A stretch of DNA of 39,410 bases from Candidatus Omnitrophota bacterium (GTDB taxonomy: Bacteria > Omnitrophota > Gorgyraeia > Duberdicusellales > 4484-171). Shown one piece after another: positions 16,168 through 23,791 of this stretch. The translations under genes were made by a program, and so were the position numbers. The notes under the pieces are model-generated. The model ran no database searches, had not been told where the DNA came from, and saw only the letters and a list, made by a program, of their open reading frames with translations. The stretch covers positions 1-39,410 of the forward strand of contig JAAEQW010000068.1 in assembly GCA_024231025.1 (NCBI GenBank). The letters run 5' to 3'. Within the stretch, counting starts at the first letter, position 1, and each line of letters starts with the position of its first letter.

Positions 16168-16969
16168 GCCAATACCTAACCTTTTGATTTTGGTCAATTA
16201 CACATAATATATTTTTATCTGCTTTGGCAATTTCTGCCCGACTATTAATTCGCAAATGACCATAATCAATTTTGCAATTCTCCCTTAGCACTTTTTGCTG
16301 CGCAGCACTTAGACCATCTAATAAGTTCTGCCATTCGCTGTTGTTGTAACCTGCGCTTTCTTTAGCACTTAAAATCTTAGCCGCCAACAGGCTACCAACA
16401 ACTGCCTCTAGAACCTCTTCTTTGGCAGTATTAACGTTAATCATTTCATCACCGTTAAAAACAGTAATAAAATCTTTAATCCGGCTATAATCACTGGCGC
16501 TTATTTCATTGATTAATAAGAGTTCTTCAGTAAAATCAAGACTACCGTTTTTGGCATTTTGCTCTGAATCAAACCTGCGCCGGCTGCTGTCTTGATCGAT
16601 ATAATCCAAAACATAGTCGAGCTTTTCACCAAGGCCAACGGAATTAAAAAGATTCTCTAAAACTTCATCACTAGCAAAATTAAGGTCAATACGTGAAGAT
16701 TCATCTTCAACAAAAAGCTTCAACGAACCCTCTCGATACGGAAAATTATAAACTACCTCAAACTGCAAACCATCGCCAACGTTACCCGATAAAAATAAGT
16801 TCTTAGCGCAATTTATACCGGATAAAGCAAGTAAAGAGGCGCGCGTTTTATTTAAAAACAAACGTGCTTTTTTAACCTCAACCATCCTTTTAAGTCCCAT
16901 TTCTAAACAAATTAATGAAAGTAAAGTAAGTAGCCCTAATGCAAAAATTAATACTGTGGCCTTACGCAT
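16157..16969 (-). CDS. gspK: T2SS minor pseudopilin GspK
   Basis: The N-terminus is a prepilin-type segment (MRKATVLIFALGLLTLLSLICLEMGLKRM); cleavage would fall after Ala4, with no Glu at +5 as often seen in GspK. The large domain contains the family landmarks: SSRIDLNFASDEVLENLF, LDYVLDYIDQDSSRRRF and a helix-hairpin-helix-like INVNTAKEEVLEAVVG. About 270 residues is close to typical GspK length. GspK caps the pseudopilus tip with GspI and GspJ. GGGAGAAATAT before ATG at 16969 sets the start; the gene overlaps the 3' end of gspJ by 22 bp, indicating coupled translation. Confidence 0.88.
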   Translation of the reverse strand: MRKATVLIFALGLLTLLSLICLEMGLKRMVEVKKARLFLNKTRASLLALSGINCAKNLFLSGNVGDGLQFEVVYNFPYREGSLKLFVEDESSRIDLNFASDEVLENLFNSVGLGEKLDYVLDYIDQDSSRRRFDSEQNAKNGSLDFTEELLLINEISASDYSRIKDFITVFNGDEMINVNTAKEEVLEAVVGSLLAAKILSAKESAGYNNSEWQNLLDGLSAAQQKVLRENCKIDYGHLRINSRAEIAKADKNILCVIDQNQKVRYWHEE

Positions 16970-17475
16970 ATATATTTCTCCCAATTTTCTTCGTTTCGAC
17001 CAGTGATTTTTAGCCTTACCGCAGAAGGAAAACCATCCTCACTTTGGCAGCTCTCATGCCAAGTGTTACTTTCGCCGTTAAAATAAGTTAACTCCATATT
17101 TTCTATGTCGCTAATAAATTCAGTTTTGCTGCTGTCGCCAGATTTTTTTACATTCTTAAATAAAGCATTGTTATAAAAATTGTAACTGATATCTAATATT
17201 TGCAGATGTCCTGTTTTGTAATTTTTGGCCAAACTCTTAAATCGACACTGCCGACTGTTACCATCGAAAACTAAATCATCCCCACCAAAGCAAACCCCAT
17301 TACGCAAATCCCCTGCAACAATTTCTAAATTACGATATACGTTTTGGTGATTACACTTTGCCATTCGCTTGTGTGTGAAAATTGTACCCGACAAAAGCGA
17401 ATAAAGTGACACCGCAACAACCGCAAAGATCGCACAAGCCATTAGTACCTCAATTAAAGTTAAACTTTTTTTCAT
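16948..17475 (-). CDS. gspJ: T2SS minor pseudopilin GspJ-like
   Basis: The prepilin N-terminus MKKSLTLIEVLMACAIFAVVAVSLYSLLSG has the Glu at +5, but Ser rather than Gly at -1. The globular part shows the GspJ pattern: RNLEIVAGDLRNGVCF (the family's E...DLR motif), then FISDIENMELTYFNGESNTWHESCQ and LPSAVRLKI-like strands (FPSAVRLKITGRNEENW). At 175 residues it is the usual GspJ size. It sits at the pseudopilus tip with GspI and GspK. Its ATG overlaps the preceding stop codon (ATGA), and its own end overlaps gspK. Confidence 0.85.
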   Translation of the reverse strand: MKKSLTLIEVLMACAIFAVVAVSLYSLLSGTIFTHKRMAKCNHQNVYRNLEIVAGDLRNGVCFGGDDLVFDGNSRQCRFKSLAKNYKTGHLQILDISYNFYNNALFKNVKKSGDSSKTEFISDIENMELTYFNGESNTWHESCQSEDGFPSAVRLKITGRNEENWEKYICVRPQY

Positions 17476-17768
17476 TGATTATCCATTTTAAAAACGACCA
17501 CATCAAAAATAACCTCTCCGTTTGCCTTCAGTACAGCTTTTTTTAACCCATCGATCTCTGTGTCGTAAAACTCTATGCCTTTGTTGTCACCACGATTGCG
17601 CTGCATTTGAAAAAATTTCTTCTCAATAAGTAACGCCGCCTGCATGTAATTTTTACTTTTTTTCTGAGATTTCAAAAAAATACTGCAGCTTCGCACCAAA
17701 AAAACCGAGATAATCGCAACCAACAATACAACCAAAGCTGTTTCAAAGAGTAATATCGCTTTTTTCAT
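17472..17768 (-). CDS. Minor pseudopilin, probably GspI-like
   Basis: This short protein begins MKKAILLFETALVVLLVAIISVFLVRS: a basic leader, a candidate prepilin peptidase site after Ala4, Glu at +5 and a hydrophobic helix. The remainder (QAALLIEKKFFQMQRNRGDNKGIEFYDTEIDGLKKAVLKANGEVIFDVVVFKM) is about 75 residues, close to GspI size. The AALLIEKKF stretch resembles the GspI helix after the membrane segment. Position between gspG and gspJ also suits GspI; GspH is less likely. The frame opens at a GTG at 17780, and both starts lie shortly after the gspG stop codon; I prefer the ATG at 17768 because it gives a compact prepilin leader. Confidence 0.7.
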   Translation of the reverse strand: MKKAILLFETALVVLLVAIISVFLVRSCSIFLKSQKKSKNYMQAALLIEKKFFQMQRNRGDNKGIEFYDTEIDGLKKAVLKANGEVIFDVVVFKMDNQ

Positions 17769-17780
17769 CGCTAATTTCAC

Positions 17781-18170
17781 TTACTCCCAATTAAATACAT
17801 CGTCATCGTTACCCAACACACCATCTTTACCGGCTGAAGCTAAATCGTAATCTTGATTATGAATGCCAGGAGTTTGATAATGATAGTCACGCTGCCACGG
17901 ATCTTTTGGAGTCTTTTTTAAATATGGACCAGCCCAGGCATCTTGCCCAACGGGTGTATTTACTAAATCACCCAGCTCTTTAGGGTAAAAGCCCAAATCC
18001 ATCTCATAAAGATCCAAAGCTGCCGACATATTCGCTTCGATATCAGCCTTAGCGGCAATAGTTCTTGCCCGTTGAGCACGACCCCTAAGACGCGGCGCAA
18101 CTAAAGACGCCAAAACTCCAATAATAACCAACACCAACATTAGTTCAATCAAACTAAAAGATTTATGCAT
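17781..18170 (-). CDS. gspG: T2SS major pseudopilin GspG
   Basis: The sequence MHKSFSLIELMLVLVIIGVLASLVAPRLRGRAQRAR is the conserved GspG N-terminus, with Glu at +5 of the mature form. Further on come KADIEANMSAALDLYEMDLGFYP, the GPYLKKTPKDPWQRDYHYQTPG core and a C-terminal acidic loop SAGKDGVLGNDDDVFNWE, which corresponds to the calcium-binding site of major pseudopilins. At 129 residues it is a typical length. The residue before the cleavage site is Ser instead of the near-invariant Gly. A perfect ribosome binding site (GGAGGTAAGC before ATG) fits a subunit needed in large amounts. It polymerises into the pseudopilus that pushes substrates through the secretin. Confidence 0.93.
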   Translation of the reverse strand: MHKSFSLIELMLVLVIIGVLASLVAPRLRGRAQRARTIAAKADIEANMSAALDLYEMDLGFYPKELGDLVNTPVGQDAWAGPYLKKTPKDPWQRDYHYQTPGIHNQDYDLASAGKDGVLGNDDDVFNWE

Positions 18171-18185
18171 GCTTACCTCCTTATT

Positions 18186-18250
18186 ACCCTACGCTCACCA
18201 TATGGCTCGCTCAGGGTTAATTCGGCTAGATATTTTTCTCCGAAAAATAT
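18186..18250. repeat. Imperfect palindromes upstream of gspG
   Basis: Two structures lie here. The first is an imperfect inverted repeat with ends ACCCT/AGGGT (18186-18217). The second is a perfect 9-bp hairpin ATATTTTTC/GAAAAATAT around TCC (about 18230-18250). The second could act as a transcript stabiliser or attenuator ahead of gspG. No T-run follows on the coding strand. Confidence 0.45.
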
Positions 18251-18826
18251 ATGCCTCATTAAAAATTACAATATACAGAATTATTTAAACTTAAAACATC
18301 AATAACCAAGATGCAAGATACAAACAATTACCAATATTCAATAACCAAATAACAAACACTATTGCGATTTACTAATGATAGAAGATAGAATTTTTTTAAG
18401 CTGATCACATTCCTCTATCAACGGTTTAATTTCTAATCCTTTGTCGCTATGAGCTTCTAAAATCAATTCTAGCCAGTGATGACTTTCTTTTGCTTCTCTT
18501 CTTGAAATTTTCATTCTTTGAATAAAGTCTTTCTTGCCCAAAGCATCATTAGCTTCTCTATAATTCGCCCCAATAGAACCCGCCGATCCAACAACTTGCC
18601 CAACTAGCCTATCATTCATTGGATTTCTTGATAACCTTTTACACATCCTGATAACAGCTTTAGCAAATTCAGTAGTTCTTTTTTCTAGATCAAACATCAT
18701 AATCACCTTATTTAGTTATTTAAATTTGGTTATTGGTTATTATTTGATTATTGCCTGCCCTGAGTATTCCCGAAGGGTATCTTGTATCTTGGTTATTTTA
18801 TCCTCCTACGTATGCCTCATTAAAAA
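18250..18826. mobile_element. Four-helix-bundle insertion element within the gsp operon
   Basis: The four-helix-bundle gene is bounded by near-perfect inverted repeats of 21 bp (18301-18321 against 18777-18797, 20 of 21 pairs; core AATAACCAAGAT). Inside them, on both sides, run AT-rich subterminal repeats of the AATAACCAA type. Outside them, the 16-bp direct repeat TATGCCTCATTAAAAA occurs at 18250-18265 and 18811-18826, the right copy covering the gspF stop codon. The layout suggests an insertion with duplication of the gspF 3' end. No transposase is present, so it would be non-autonomous. That interpretation is inference; the repeats are directly visible. Confidence 0.6.
18359..18706 (-). 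CDS. Four-helix-bundle protein (23S rRNA IVS-encoded family)
   Basis: The sequence FDLEKRTTEFAKAVIRMCKRLSRNPMNDRLVGQVVGSAGSIGANYREANDALGKKDFIQRMKISRREAKESHHWLELIL is diagnostic of the four-helix-bundle family first described from intervening sequences in 23S rRNA genes. The 115-residue length is standard. The proteins form pentameric helical bundles; their cellular role is unclear, with nucleic-acid binding suspected. It interrupts the T2SS operon between gspF and gspG, on the same strand. The first ATG (18706) is close to a second at 18697 (MFDLEKR), the more usual start for the family; the ribosome binding site is weak (AAGGTG). Despite its position it probably has no secretion role and travels with its flanking repeats. 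Confidence 0.9.
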   Translation of the reverse strand: MIMMFDLEKRTTEFAKAVIRMCKRLSRNPMNDRLVGQVVGSAGSIGANYREANDALGKKDFIQRMKISRREAKESHHWLELILEAHSDKGLEIKPLIEECDQLKKILSSIISKSQ

Positions 18827-20010
18827 CTAAAGTCCATATCAAATATTGGCAAAAGCATTGAAACAACCACAAAACCAACAATCAATCCAACTACCAAAAT
18901 TAACAACGGTTCAACTACTGCCAGCATCCTTTTTACTCTTCTGTTAATATCCTTTTTGTAATTATCCGCCAACTTAGCTAATGCCTCATCAAGGGAGCCC
19001 GACTCCTCACCCACTTTAACTACACTTACAAAACCGCAAGGAAAAATCCCACTCGCCCTTACTGCATTGCTCAGCGATGTTCCGTGGTGTATTTGCTTTT
19101 CAATTGTTTTTATACTATTGTGAATAAAAATATTTGAAACACTCGAAACCGCCACCACCAGGGCCTTATCCATCGATAACCCTTGGCGCAAGAGCAACGA
19201 AAGAGTGCGTGAAAATCGAGAAATTTCTATCTTTAAAAATAAATTGCCCAATCCAAAGATTCTTAGTTTTTCACGGTCCCAAATCAATTTTCCATATTTA
19301 CTCGTTAAAAAATACTTAGTCGCAAGAGCTACCAGCGTTAAAACCGGTAAAACAAAATACCAGTAATGAGTAAAAAAATTAGAAAAATTTACAAGAAACA
19401 ATGTCGAAGGCGGTAGAACCTGATCGATCTCGCTAAAGATGTTTGCGATCTTTGGTATCACAAATTGCAATAACACGACAACCGTTAAAATCGCAACTCC
19501 TAACACCAAGCAAGGATACGTTAGCGCCGAAATTAGATTAGCCCGAAAATCTGATTCTTCTTCCAGTAACCGGCTTAACCTTTTTAGATTAACACCTAAA
19601 GTGCCACTAAGCTCACCTGCCCTCACCAAAGAAATATACAATTGAGAGAAAACACTTCGATAGCAACTTAAGCTTTGTGAAAATTCTTTACCTTCTTTTA
19701 TTTGAAAAATAATATCATCAATAATTGGACTAAGTTTCGGGTACTCTGCACTTGCCGATAAGACGTTAAGAGAAAAAAGAAGTGTTGATCCGGAATTAAT
19801 TAAAGATGAAAACTGACTAGTAAACTCAATTAATTCCCTTAAAGGAACTTTTGCCCCAAAAAGAAACGATGCCTTCTTTCTTTTAATCGATAAAAGGAAT
19901 AGATCCATAGAATTAATTTTAATGGTTGCTTCATCAATATTCATTGCTTCTAATTCACCCTCAATGAATTCTTTAGGACCCTTTTTAGCTTTATACAAAA
20001 ATACACTCAT
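18820..20010 (-). CDS. gspF: T2SS inner-membrane platform protein GspF
   Basis: The protein (396 residues) has two T2SSF domains. The first contains LRELIEFTSQFSSLINSGSTLLFSLNVL and LYISLVRAGELSGTLGVNLKRLSRLLEEE; the second contains ISRFSRTLSLLLRQGLSMDKAL and FVSVVKVGEESGSLDEALAKLADNYKKD. These are the family's repeated signatures. Three membrane helices are visible near residues 165-190, 215-235 and 365-388. GspF is the polytopic core of the inner-membrane platform, turned by or contacting GspE. The ATG overlaps the gspE stop codon by one base (TAATG). The 3' end carries one copy of the 16-bp direct repeat bordering the four-helix-bundle insertion. Confidence 0.95.
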   Translation of the reverse strand: MSVFLYKAKKGPKEFIEGELEAMNIDEATIKINSMDLFLLSIKRKKASFLFGAKVPLRELIEFTSQFSSLINSGSTLLFSLNVLSASAEYPKLSPIIDDIIFQIKEGKEFSQSLSCYRSVFSQLYISLVRAGELSGTLGVNLKRLSRLLEEESDFRANLISALTYPCLVLGVAILTVVVLLQFVIPKIANIFSEIDQVLPPSTLFLVNFSNFFTHYWYFVLPVLTLVALATKYFLTSKYGKLIWDREKLRIFGLGNLFLKIEISRFSRTLSLLLRQGLSMDKALVVAVSSVSNIFIHNSIKTIEKQIHHGTSLSNAVRASGIFPCGFVSVVKVGEESGSLDEALAKLADNYKKDINRRVKRMLAVVEPLLILVVGLIVGFVVVSMLLPIFDMDFSF

Positions 20011-21527
20011 TATGTAACTCTCATTACTTCGCTTAAGGAAGTTGTTCCATCTAAAACTTTCTCTAATCCGTCGTGGCGCAAGGTATGAATGGAAACTTTC
20101 TCTTTTATTATGTGACTGGCAACACGATTAAGAATCAGCTCTCTAATTTCATCGTTTATTATCAACACCTCAAACACCCCCACTCGCCCACGAAATCCTG
20201 TAAAACGACAACTCTCGCACCCTTTTGGCTCGTAAATCTCCACATTTTGACTATCAATAGCAAGCCCTTCTTTTTTAAAAAAACTGCCCAGAACGCGTTT
20301 TTTACGCTTGCACTCGGGGCATAATACTCTAATTAAACGTTGAGCAACCACGCCCTCTAATGACGAAGCTACTAAAAATGGTTCTATTCCCATATCGATT
20401 AGTCTTCCTGGAGTGCTTACTGCATTGTTAGCGTGAAGGGTCGAAAAAACAAGATGACCAGTCATTGCTGAGCGAATTGTAATATCAGCGGTTTCGGCAT
20501 CTCTTACCTCACCAACCATAATAATGTCAGGATCGTGCCTTAAAATTGAACGCAAACCGCTGGCAAAGGTAAACTTTATTTTAGAATTAATTTGCATTTG
20601 AGTTACGCCTCCAATTTGGTATTCGATTGGATCCTCGATTGTAATAATCTTGGTTTGAGGTATATTCTTGCGTTGCAATGCCGCATACAAAGTTGTTGAT
20701 TTGCCGCTTCCGGTTGGACCAGTAACAAAAATAATGCCATGCGAACGGTTAATTAAATGTTCGATCTTACTTAAATTACTTTTCGATAGCCCAAGATGCG
20801 AAAGCCCTAAAAACGACTTTAAACTTAATATTCTTATTTGCACTGATTCACCAAAACAAGATGGCAAAATCGACACTCTTAAATCTAACTCCTTACCTGC
20901 GATTGATATCCTTATTCTTCCATCTTGGGGAATACGATGTTCGGCAATATCTAAAGACGCCATTATTTTTATTCTCGATACAATAACTTGATAAAGTGAA
21001 TTCATCGAATTTGATATTGGAACGTCATAAAGAAAACCATCAATTCGAAAACGAATTCGCAGCTGGTTTCTAAACGGTTCTAAATGAATATCGGTCGCTC
21101 TTTCATCTAGCGCTTTTGAAAAAATTTGGTTTACAAACTGAATCACCGAATGATCTTGCGATTGAGAATCAATTGTTTCAACCTGAGACCGATAAGATTG
21201 AGAATTATTTTGCGAGTCCATTTCTTCTGAAATATTGGCACCTACACCATAATATTTTTGAATCGCTTCTGAAATGTCTTTTTCATCTCCAAGAGCCGGT
21301 TCAATGTCTGTATCCAATATTAGCTTTAGATCGTCGATTTTATGCGTATTTAACGGATCCGATAAAACCACAATTAACTTTCCGTTTTCAAACTTATATG
21401 GGATTAGCCCATAATGAATAGCTACCCTGACTGGAACCTTTTCAATAACTTGGGAATCAATATTTTCTTCTTTTAAATTAATATGGCTTATCCCGTTTAA
21501 ACTATTTTTTTTGCAATCTACCGACAT
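20010..21527 (-). CDS. gspE: T2SS assembly ATPase GspE
   Basis: The protein (505 residues) carries an N-terminal GspE/PilB N1-type domain (about 20-100; VPVRVAIHYGLIPYKFENGKLIVVLSDP), then the secretion ATPase core. Visible motifs are Walker A GPTGSGKSTTLY with Lys276, a Walker B-like DPDIIMVGEVRDAETADI, the His-box region SAMTGHLVFSTLHANNA, and a four-Cys zinc site (CPECKRKKRV and CESCRF). It powers pseudopilus assembly at the inner membrane. The frame extends far upstream to 21710, but GGAGG eight bases before ATG at 21527 fixes the start. It is the first gene of the operon, read from the promoter at 21568-21596, and overlaps gspF by one base. Confidence 0.95.
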   Translation of the reverse strand: MSVDCKKNSLNGISHINLKEENIDSQVIEKVPVRVAIHYGLIPYKFENGKLIVVLSDPLNTHKIDDLKLILDTDIEPALGDEKDISEAIQKYYGVGANISEEMDSQNNSQSYRSQVETIDSQSQDHSVIQFVNQIFSKALDERATDIHLEPFRNQLRIRFRIDGFLYDVPISNSMNSLYQVIVSRIKIMASLDIAEHRIPQDGRIRISIAGKELDLRVSILPSCFGESVQIRILSLKSFLGLSHLGLSKSNLSKIEHLINRSHGIIFVTGPTGSGKSTTLYAALQRKNIPQTKIITIEDPIEYQIGGVTQMQINSKIKFTFASGLRSILRHDPDIIMVGEVRDAETADITIRSAMTGHLVFSTLHANNAVSTPGRLIDMGIEPFLVASSLEGVVAQRLIRVLCPECKRKKRVLGSFFKKEGLAIDSQNVEIYEPKGCESCRFTGFRGRVGVFEVLIINDEIRELILNRVASHIIKEKVSIHTLRHDGLEKVLDGTTSLSEVMRVT

Positions 21528-21567
21528 GTCTAACCTCCGTTTAAAAATTACATACTGCGTAATTTCT

Positions 21568-21620
21568 ATATAACACATTTTTGTGACATTTGTCAAGAAT
21601 TCTTTGAAAAAAAATGTCAC
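21568..21620 (-). promoter_or_regulatory. gspE operon promoter with operator-like inverted repeat
   Basis: On the minus strand, -35 TTGACA (21591-21596), a 17-bp spacer and -10 TTATAT (21568-21573) form a good sigma-70-type promoter, with transcription expected about 33 bp before gspE. The inverted repeat GTGACATTT (21583-21591) and AAATGTCAC (21612-21620), 20 bp apart, surrounds the -35. An inner palindrome TGACA-TT-TGTCA overlaps it. The same module occurs at 12301-12354. Confidence 0.75.
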
Positions 21621-21661
21621 TTGATTCATAATATTTACATCGGTCACAAATCTCATAGCAA

Positions 21662-21690
21662 TTGACAACCATCTGCTAATCAAGCATACT
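21662..21690 (+). promoter_or_regulatory. Promoter of the glycan operon
   Basis: TTGACA (21662-21667), a 17-bp spacer and CATACT (21685-21690) form a sigma-70-type promoter about 55 bp upstream of the methyltransferase ATG. It diverges from the gspE promoter, with the two -35 boxes about 65 bp apart, leaving room for shared control. Confidence 0.55.
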
Positions 21691-21744
21691 GTTATTGACG
21701 AGAACCACAATTCGACAACTAACCTCTATTAAGGAGAAAAAGCA

Positions 21745-22314
21745 ATGATTGAAATCATTGAAGGTAAGTTAAGGGGTGAATTTCTTTCAAAAGAAGAGTA
21801 TTATCGAGGGAAAAGCTTGTTGGCTAAAATGATTATGCCAATCACAAAAAGATTGCGCACCAATCAAGTTAGTAAATTCTTAGTTGCCGGCAAGAACCAC
21901 TTAGATATTGGTTGCGGCGATGGATTTCTCATGAAACGATCACCTTGTCAAAAAATCTACGGTATTGATTCAAAGTACGGTGATACTTTTTACGACCATC
22001 TTAACTTTCCTGACGCTTATTTCGATTTCGTAAGCATGCTTGCGGTGCTAGAACATTTAAAAAATCCTCAAATTGCTTTTAAAGAAATACACCGAATTCT
22101 CAACGCTAATGGTAAATTTATTTTTACCACTCCAACAAAACAAAGTGAAACCATAATTCGTCTTTATGTTCCTACTATCAAAAACGACCACCACCACTAT
22201 TATAATTTGAAAAAAATAAAACATCTATCGCAAGGCTTATTTAAAATTACCCATCATCATAAGTTCTTTTTTGGATTAAATCAATTCTTTTGCCTTGAAA
22301 AAATAATGGTATAA
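21745..22314 (+). CDS. Class I SAM-dependent methyltransferase
   Basis: A Rossmann methyltransferase of 189 residues. Motif I is HLDIGCGDGF (residues 52-61), followed by the acidic strand end YGIDSKYGD, motif IV-like FDFVSMLAVLEHLKNPQIAF and the post-motif strand GKFIFTTPT. These match the Methyltransf_11 type. Substrate cannot be read from the sequence; the position at the head of a polysaccharide/lipid-glycan operon suggests a sugar, lipid carrier or glycan-terminal target. AAGGAG lies eight bases before the ATG. The His-rich segment KNDHHHYYNLKKIKHL (about 151-166) is a little unusual but occurs in related methyltransferases acting in glycan clusters. Its stop codon lies 21 bp before the radical SAM gene. 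Confidence 0.85.
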   Translation: MIEIIEGKLRGEFLSKEEYYRGKSLLAKMIMPITKRLRTNQVSKFLVAGKNHLDIGCGDGFLMKRSPCQKIYGIDSKYGDTFYDHLNFPDAYFDFVSMLAVLEHLKNPQIAFKEIHRILNANGKFIFTTPTKQSETIIRLYVPTIKNDHHHYYNLKKIKHLSQGLFKITHHHKFFFGLNQFFCLEKIMV

Positions 22315-22335
22315 TAAAGAATAATTTCAATTCTT

Positions 22336-23772
22336 ATGAAGATACTTTTGATTAATCCTCCTACAGAAAATATTATCGCTACAACTCAACCACCTTTTAT
22401 CGTAGCTGAAAAAGGAGCTTATCCTCCTTTAGGGCTTTTATCTATAGCGACCGTGATCAAGAAAACTCCTCACTCGGTAAAAATTATTGACTGTCAACTA
22501 AACAAGATGGGCTATTCTGAACTCAAACAAAAAATTATCGAATACAATCCGGATATCGTTGGAATCACTCTAATAACTTTTATGCTTTTAGACGGACTAA
22601 AAACATCTGCTTTGGTAAAAGAATCTGAATTGGCATTAAATAAAAAAATTATTGTAATTGGCGGCGGGCCACATGCTACGATATTTCCAAATGAAACAAT
22701 CGCTAAGGACAGCTTTGATTATATTTTTTCTGGTGAAGCTGAACATAGTATTGTTTTATTTCTCAATAACCTTGGCAACTTCGACCAGCTAAAAAACATT
22801 GCTGGAATCTTTTTCAAAGACGGCACTAATACAATTAAGGGTCCGCCAAACTCCTATATTGATGATTTGAATTCGCTGCCAATACCTGACCGACGTCTCT
22901 TGGATTATCAACGATATCGCAATCTCCTTTCTAGCAAGAGACTAATGACCACCGCGATTACCAGTCGTGGCTGCCCCTATCAATGTATTTTTTGCAATCG
23001 ACTTGGTAAGAAATTCCGAGCAACAAGTGCTGAATACGTTATTCGAGAGATTGAAGATTGTCTCAGCTTAGGTATTAATGAGATTTTTTTTCACGATGAT
23101 ACATTTACTGTAGATCATCAAAGAGTTAATGAAATTTGCCGTCAAATTATAGCCAAAAAACTTAAATTAAAATTTAGCTTAAGAGCCCGAGTCGATACGA
23201 TTGATGAAACAATGGTGAGCAGTTTAAAAAAAGCTGGTTGTCAACGCATTAGCTTCGGTGTAGAGTCGGGAGTAACCCGGATCATTAAACGAATAAAAAA
23301 AGGTATTACTTTAGAACAGGTAGTAAATGCCTTTTATCTAACTAAAAAATATAAAATTACCACTTTAGCTGATTTTATGATCGGCCATCCTTCAGAGAAA
23401 GTGGAAGATGTTTATTCTACTCTAAATTTCGCTAAAAAATTGAATCCCGATTATGCCCAATTTTCTATAACAACCCCCTATCCTGCAACTCAGCTTTATT
23501 GTCAGGCTTTAGAACAAGGCGTAATTGACCATGATCTATGGCGAGAATTTGCAATTAACCCAAGTAAAGATTTCCACGTGCCGCGTTGGGAAGTAGATAT
23601 CAATAGAGACGAACTAAAAATTCTTTTAAACAAATGCTACCGTCAATTTTATCTGCGACCATCTTTTGCTATTAAAACACTCTTATCTATACGAAGTGCG
23701 GACGAATTAAAAAGAAAAACAAAGGCTGGTTTGAGCTTAGTAAAAAATACTATTGGCAGAAAAAATCAATAA
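22336..23772 (+). CDS. B12-binding-domain radical SAM protein
   Basis: The N-terminal part (about 1-150) has the cobalamin-binding Rossmann layout common to this class: KILLINPPTE, AYPPLGLLSIATVIKK, PDIVGITLITFMLLDG, IVIGGGPHATIFPNE, FSGEAEHSI. The radical SAM cluster motif CPYQCIFC provides Cys213, Cys217 and Cys220 for a 4Fe-4S cluster. GVESGVTRIIKRIKKGIT is the usual SAM-binding region. The N-terminal domain lacks an obvious DxHxxG cobalamin ligand, as in many members. Such enzymes carry out methylations or rearrangements of unactivated carbons in lipids and glycans; the reaction here is unknown. Its context with a methyltransferase, glycosyltransferases and an FrhB-like Fe-S protein suggests tailoring of a surface glycan or its lipid carrier. 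Confidence 0.9.
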   Translation: MKILLINPPTENIIATTQPPFIVAEKGAYPPLGLLSIATVIKKTPHSVKIIDCQLNKMGYSELKQKIIEYNPDIVGITLITFMLLDGLKTSALVKESELALNKKIIVIGGGPHATIFPNETIAKDSFDYIFSGEAEHSIVLFLNNLGNFDQLKNIAGIFFKDGTNTIKGPPNSYIDDLNSLPIPDRRLLDYQRYRNLLSSKRLMTTAITSRGCPYQCIFCNRLGKKFRATSAEYVIREIEDCLSLGINEIFFHDDTFTVDHQRVNEICRQIIAKKLKLKFSLRARVDTIDETMVSSLKKAGCQRISFGVESGVTRIIKRIKKGITLEQVVNAFYLTKKYKITTLADFMIGHPSEKVEDVYSTLNFAKKLNPDYAQFSITTPYPATQLYCQALEQGVIDHDLWREFAINPSKDFHVPRWEVDINRDELKILLNKCYRQFYLRPSFAIKTLLSIRSADELKRKTKAGLSLVKNTIGRKNQ

Positions 23773-23791
23773 TAGTTGATGGAGGTAAATT

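Noticed and set aside
18186..18250. Attachment or terminator site before gspG
   Set aside because: The palindromes are imperfect or purely AT, and there is no integrase or T-run; recorded only as repeats.
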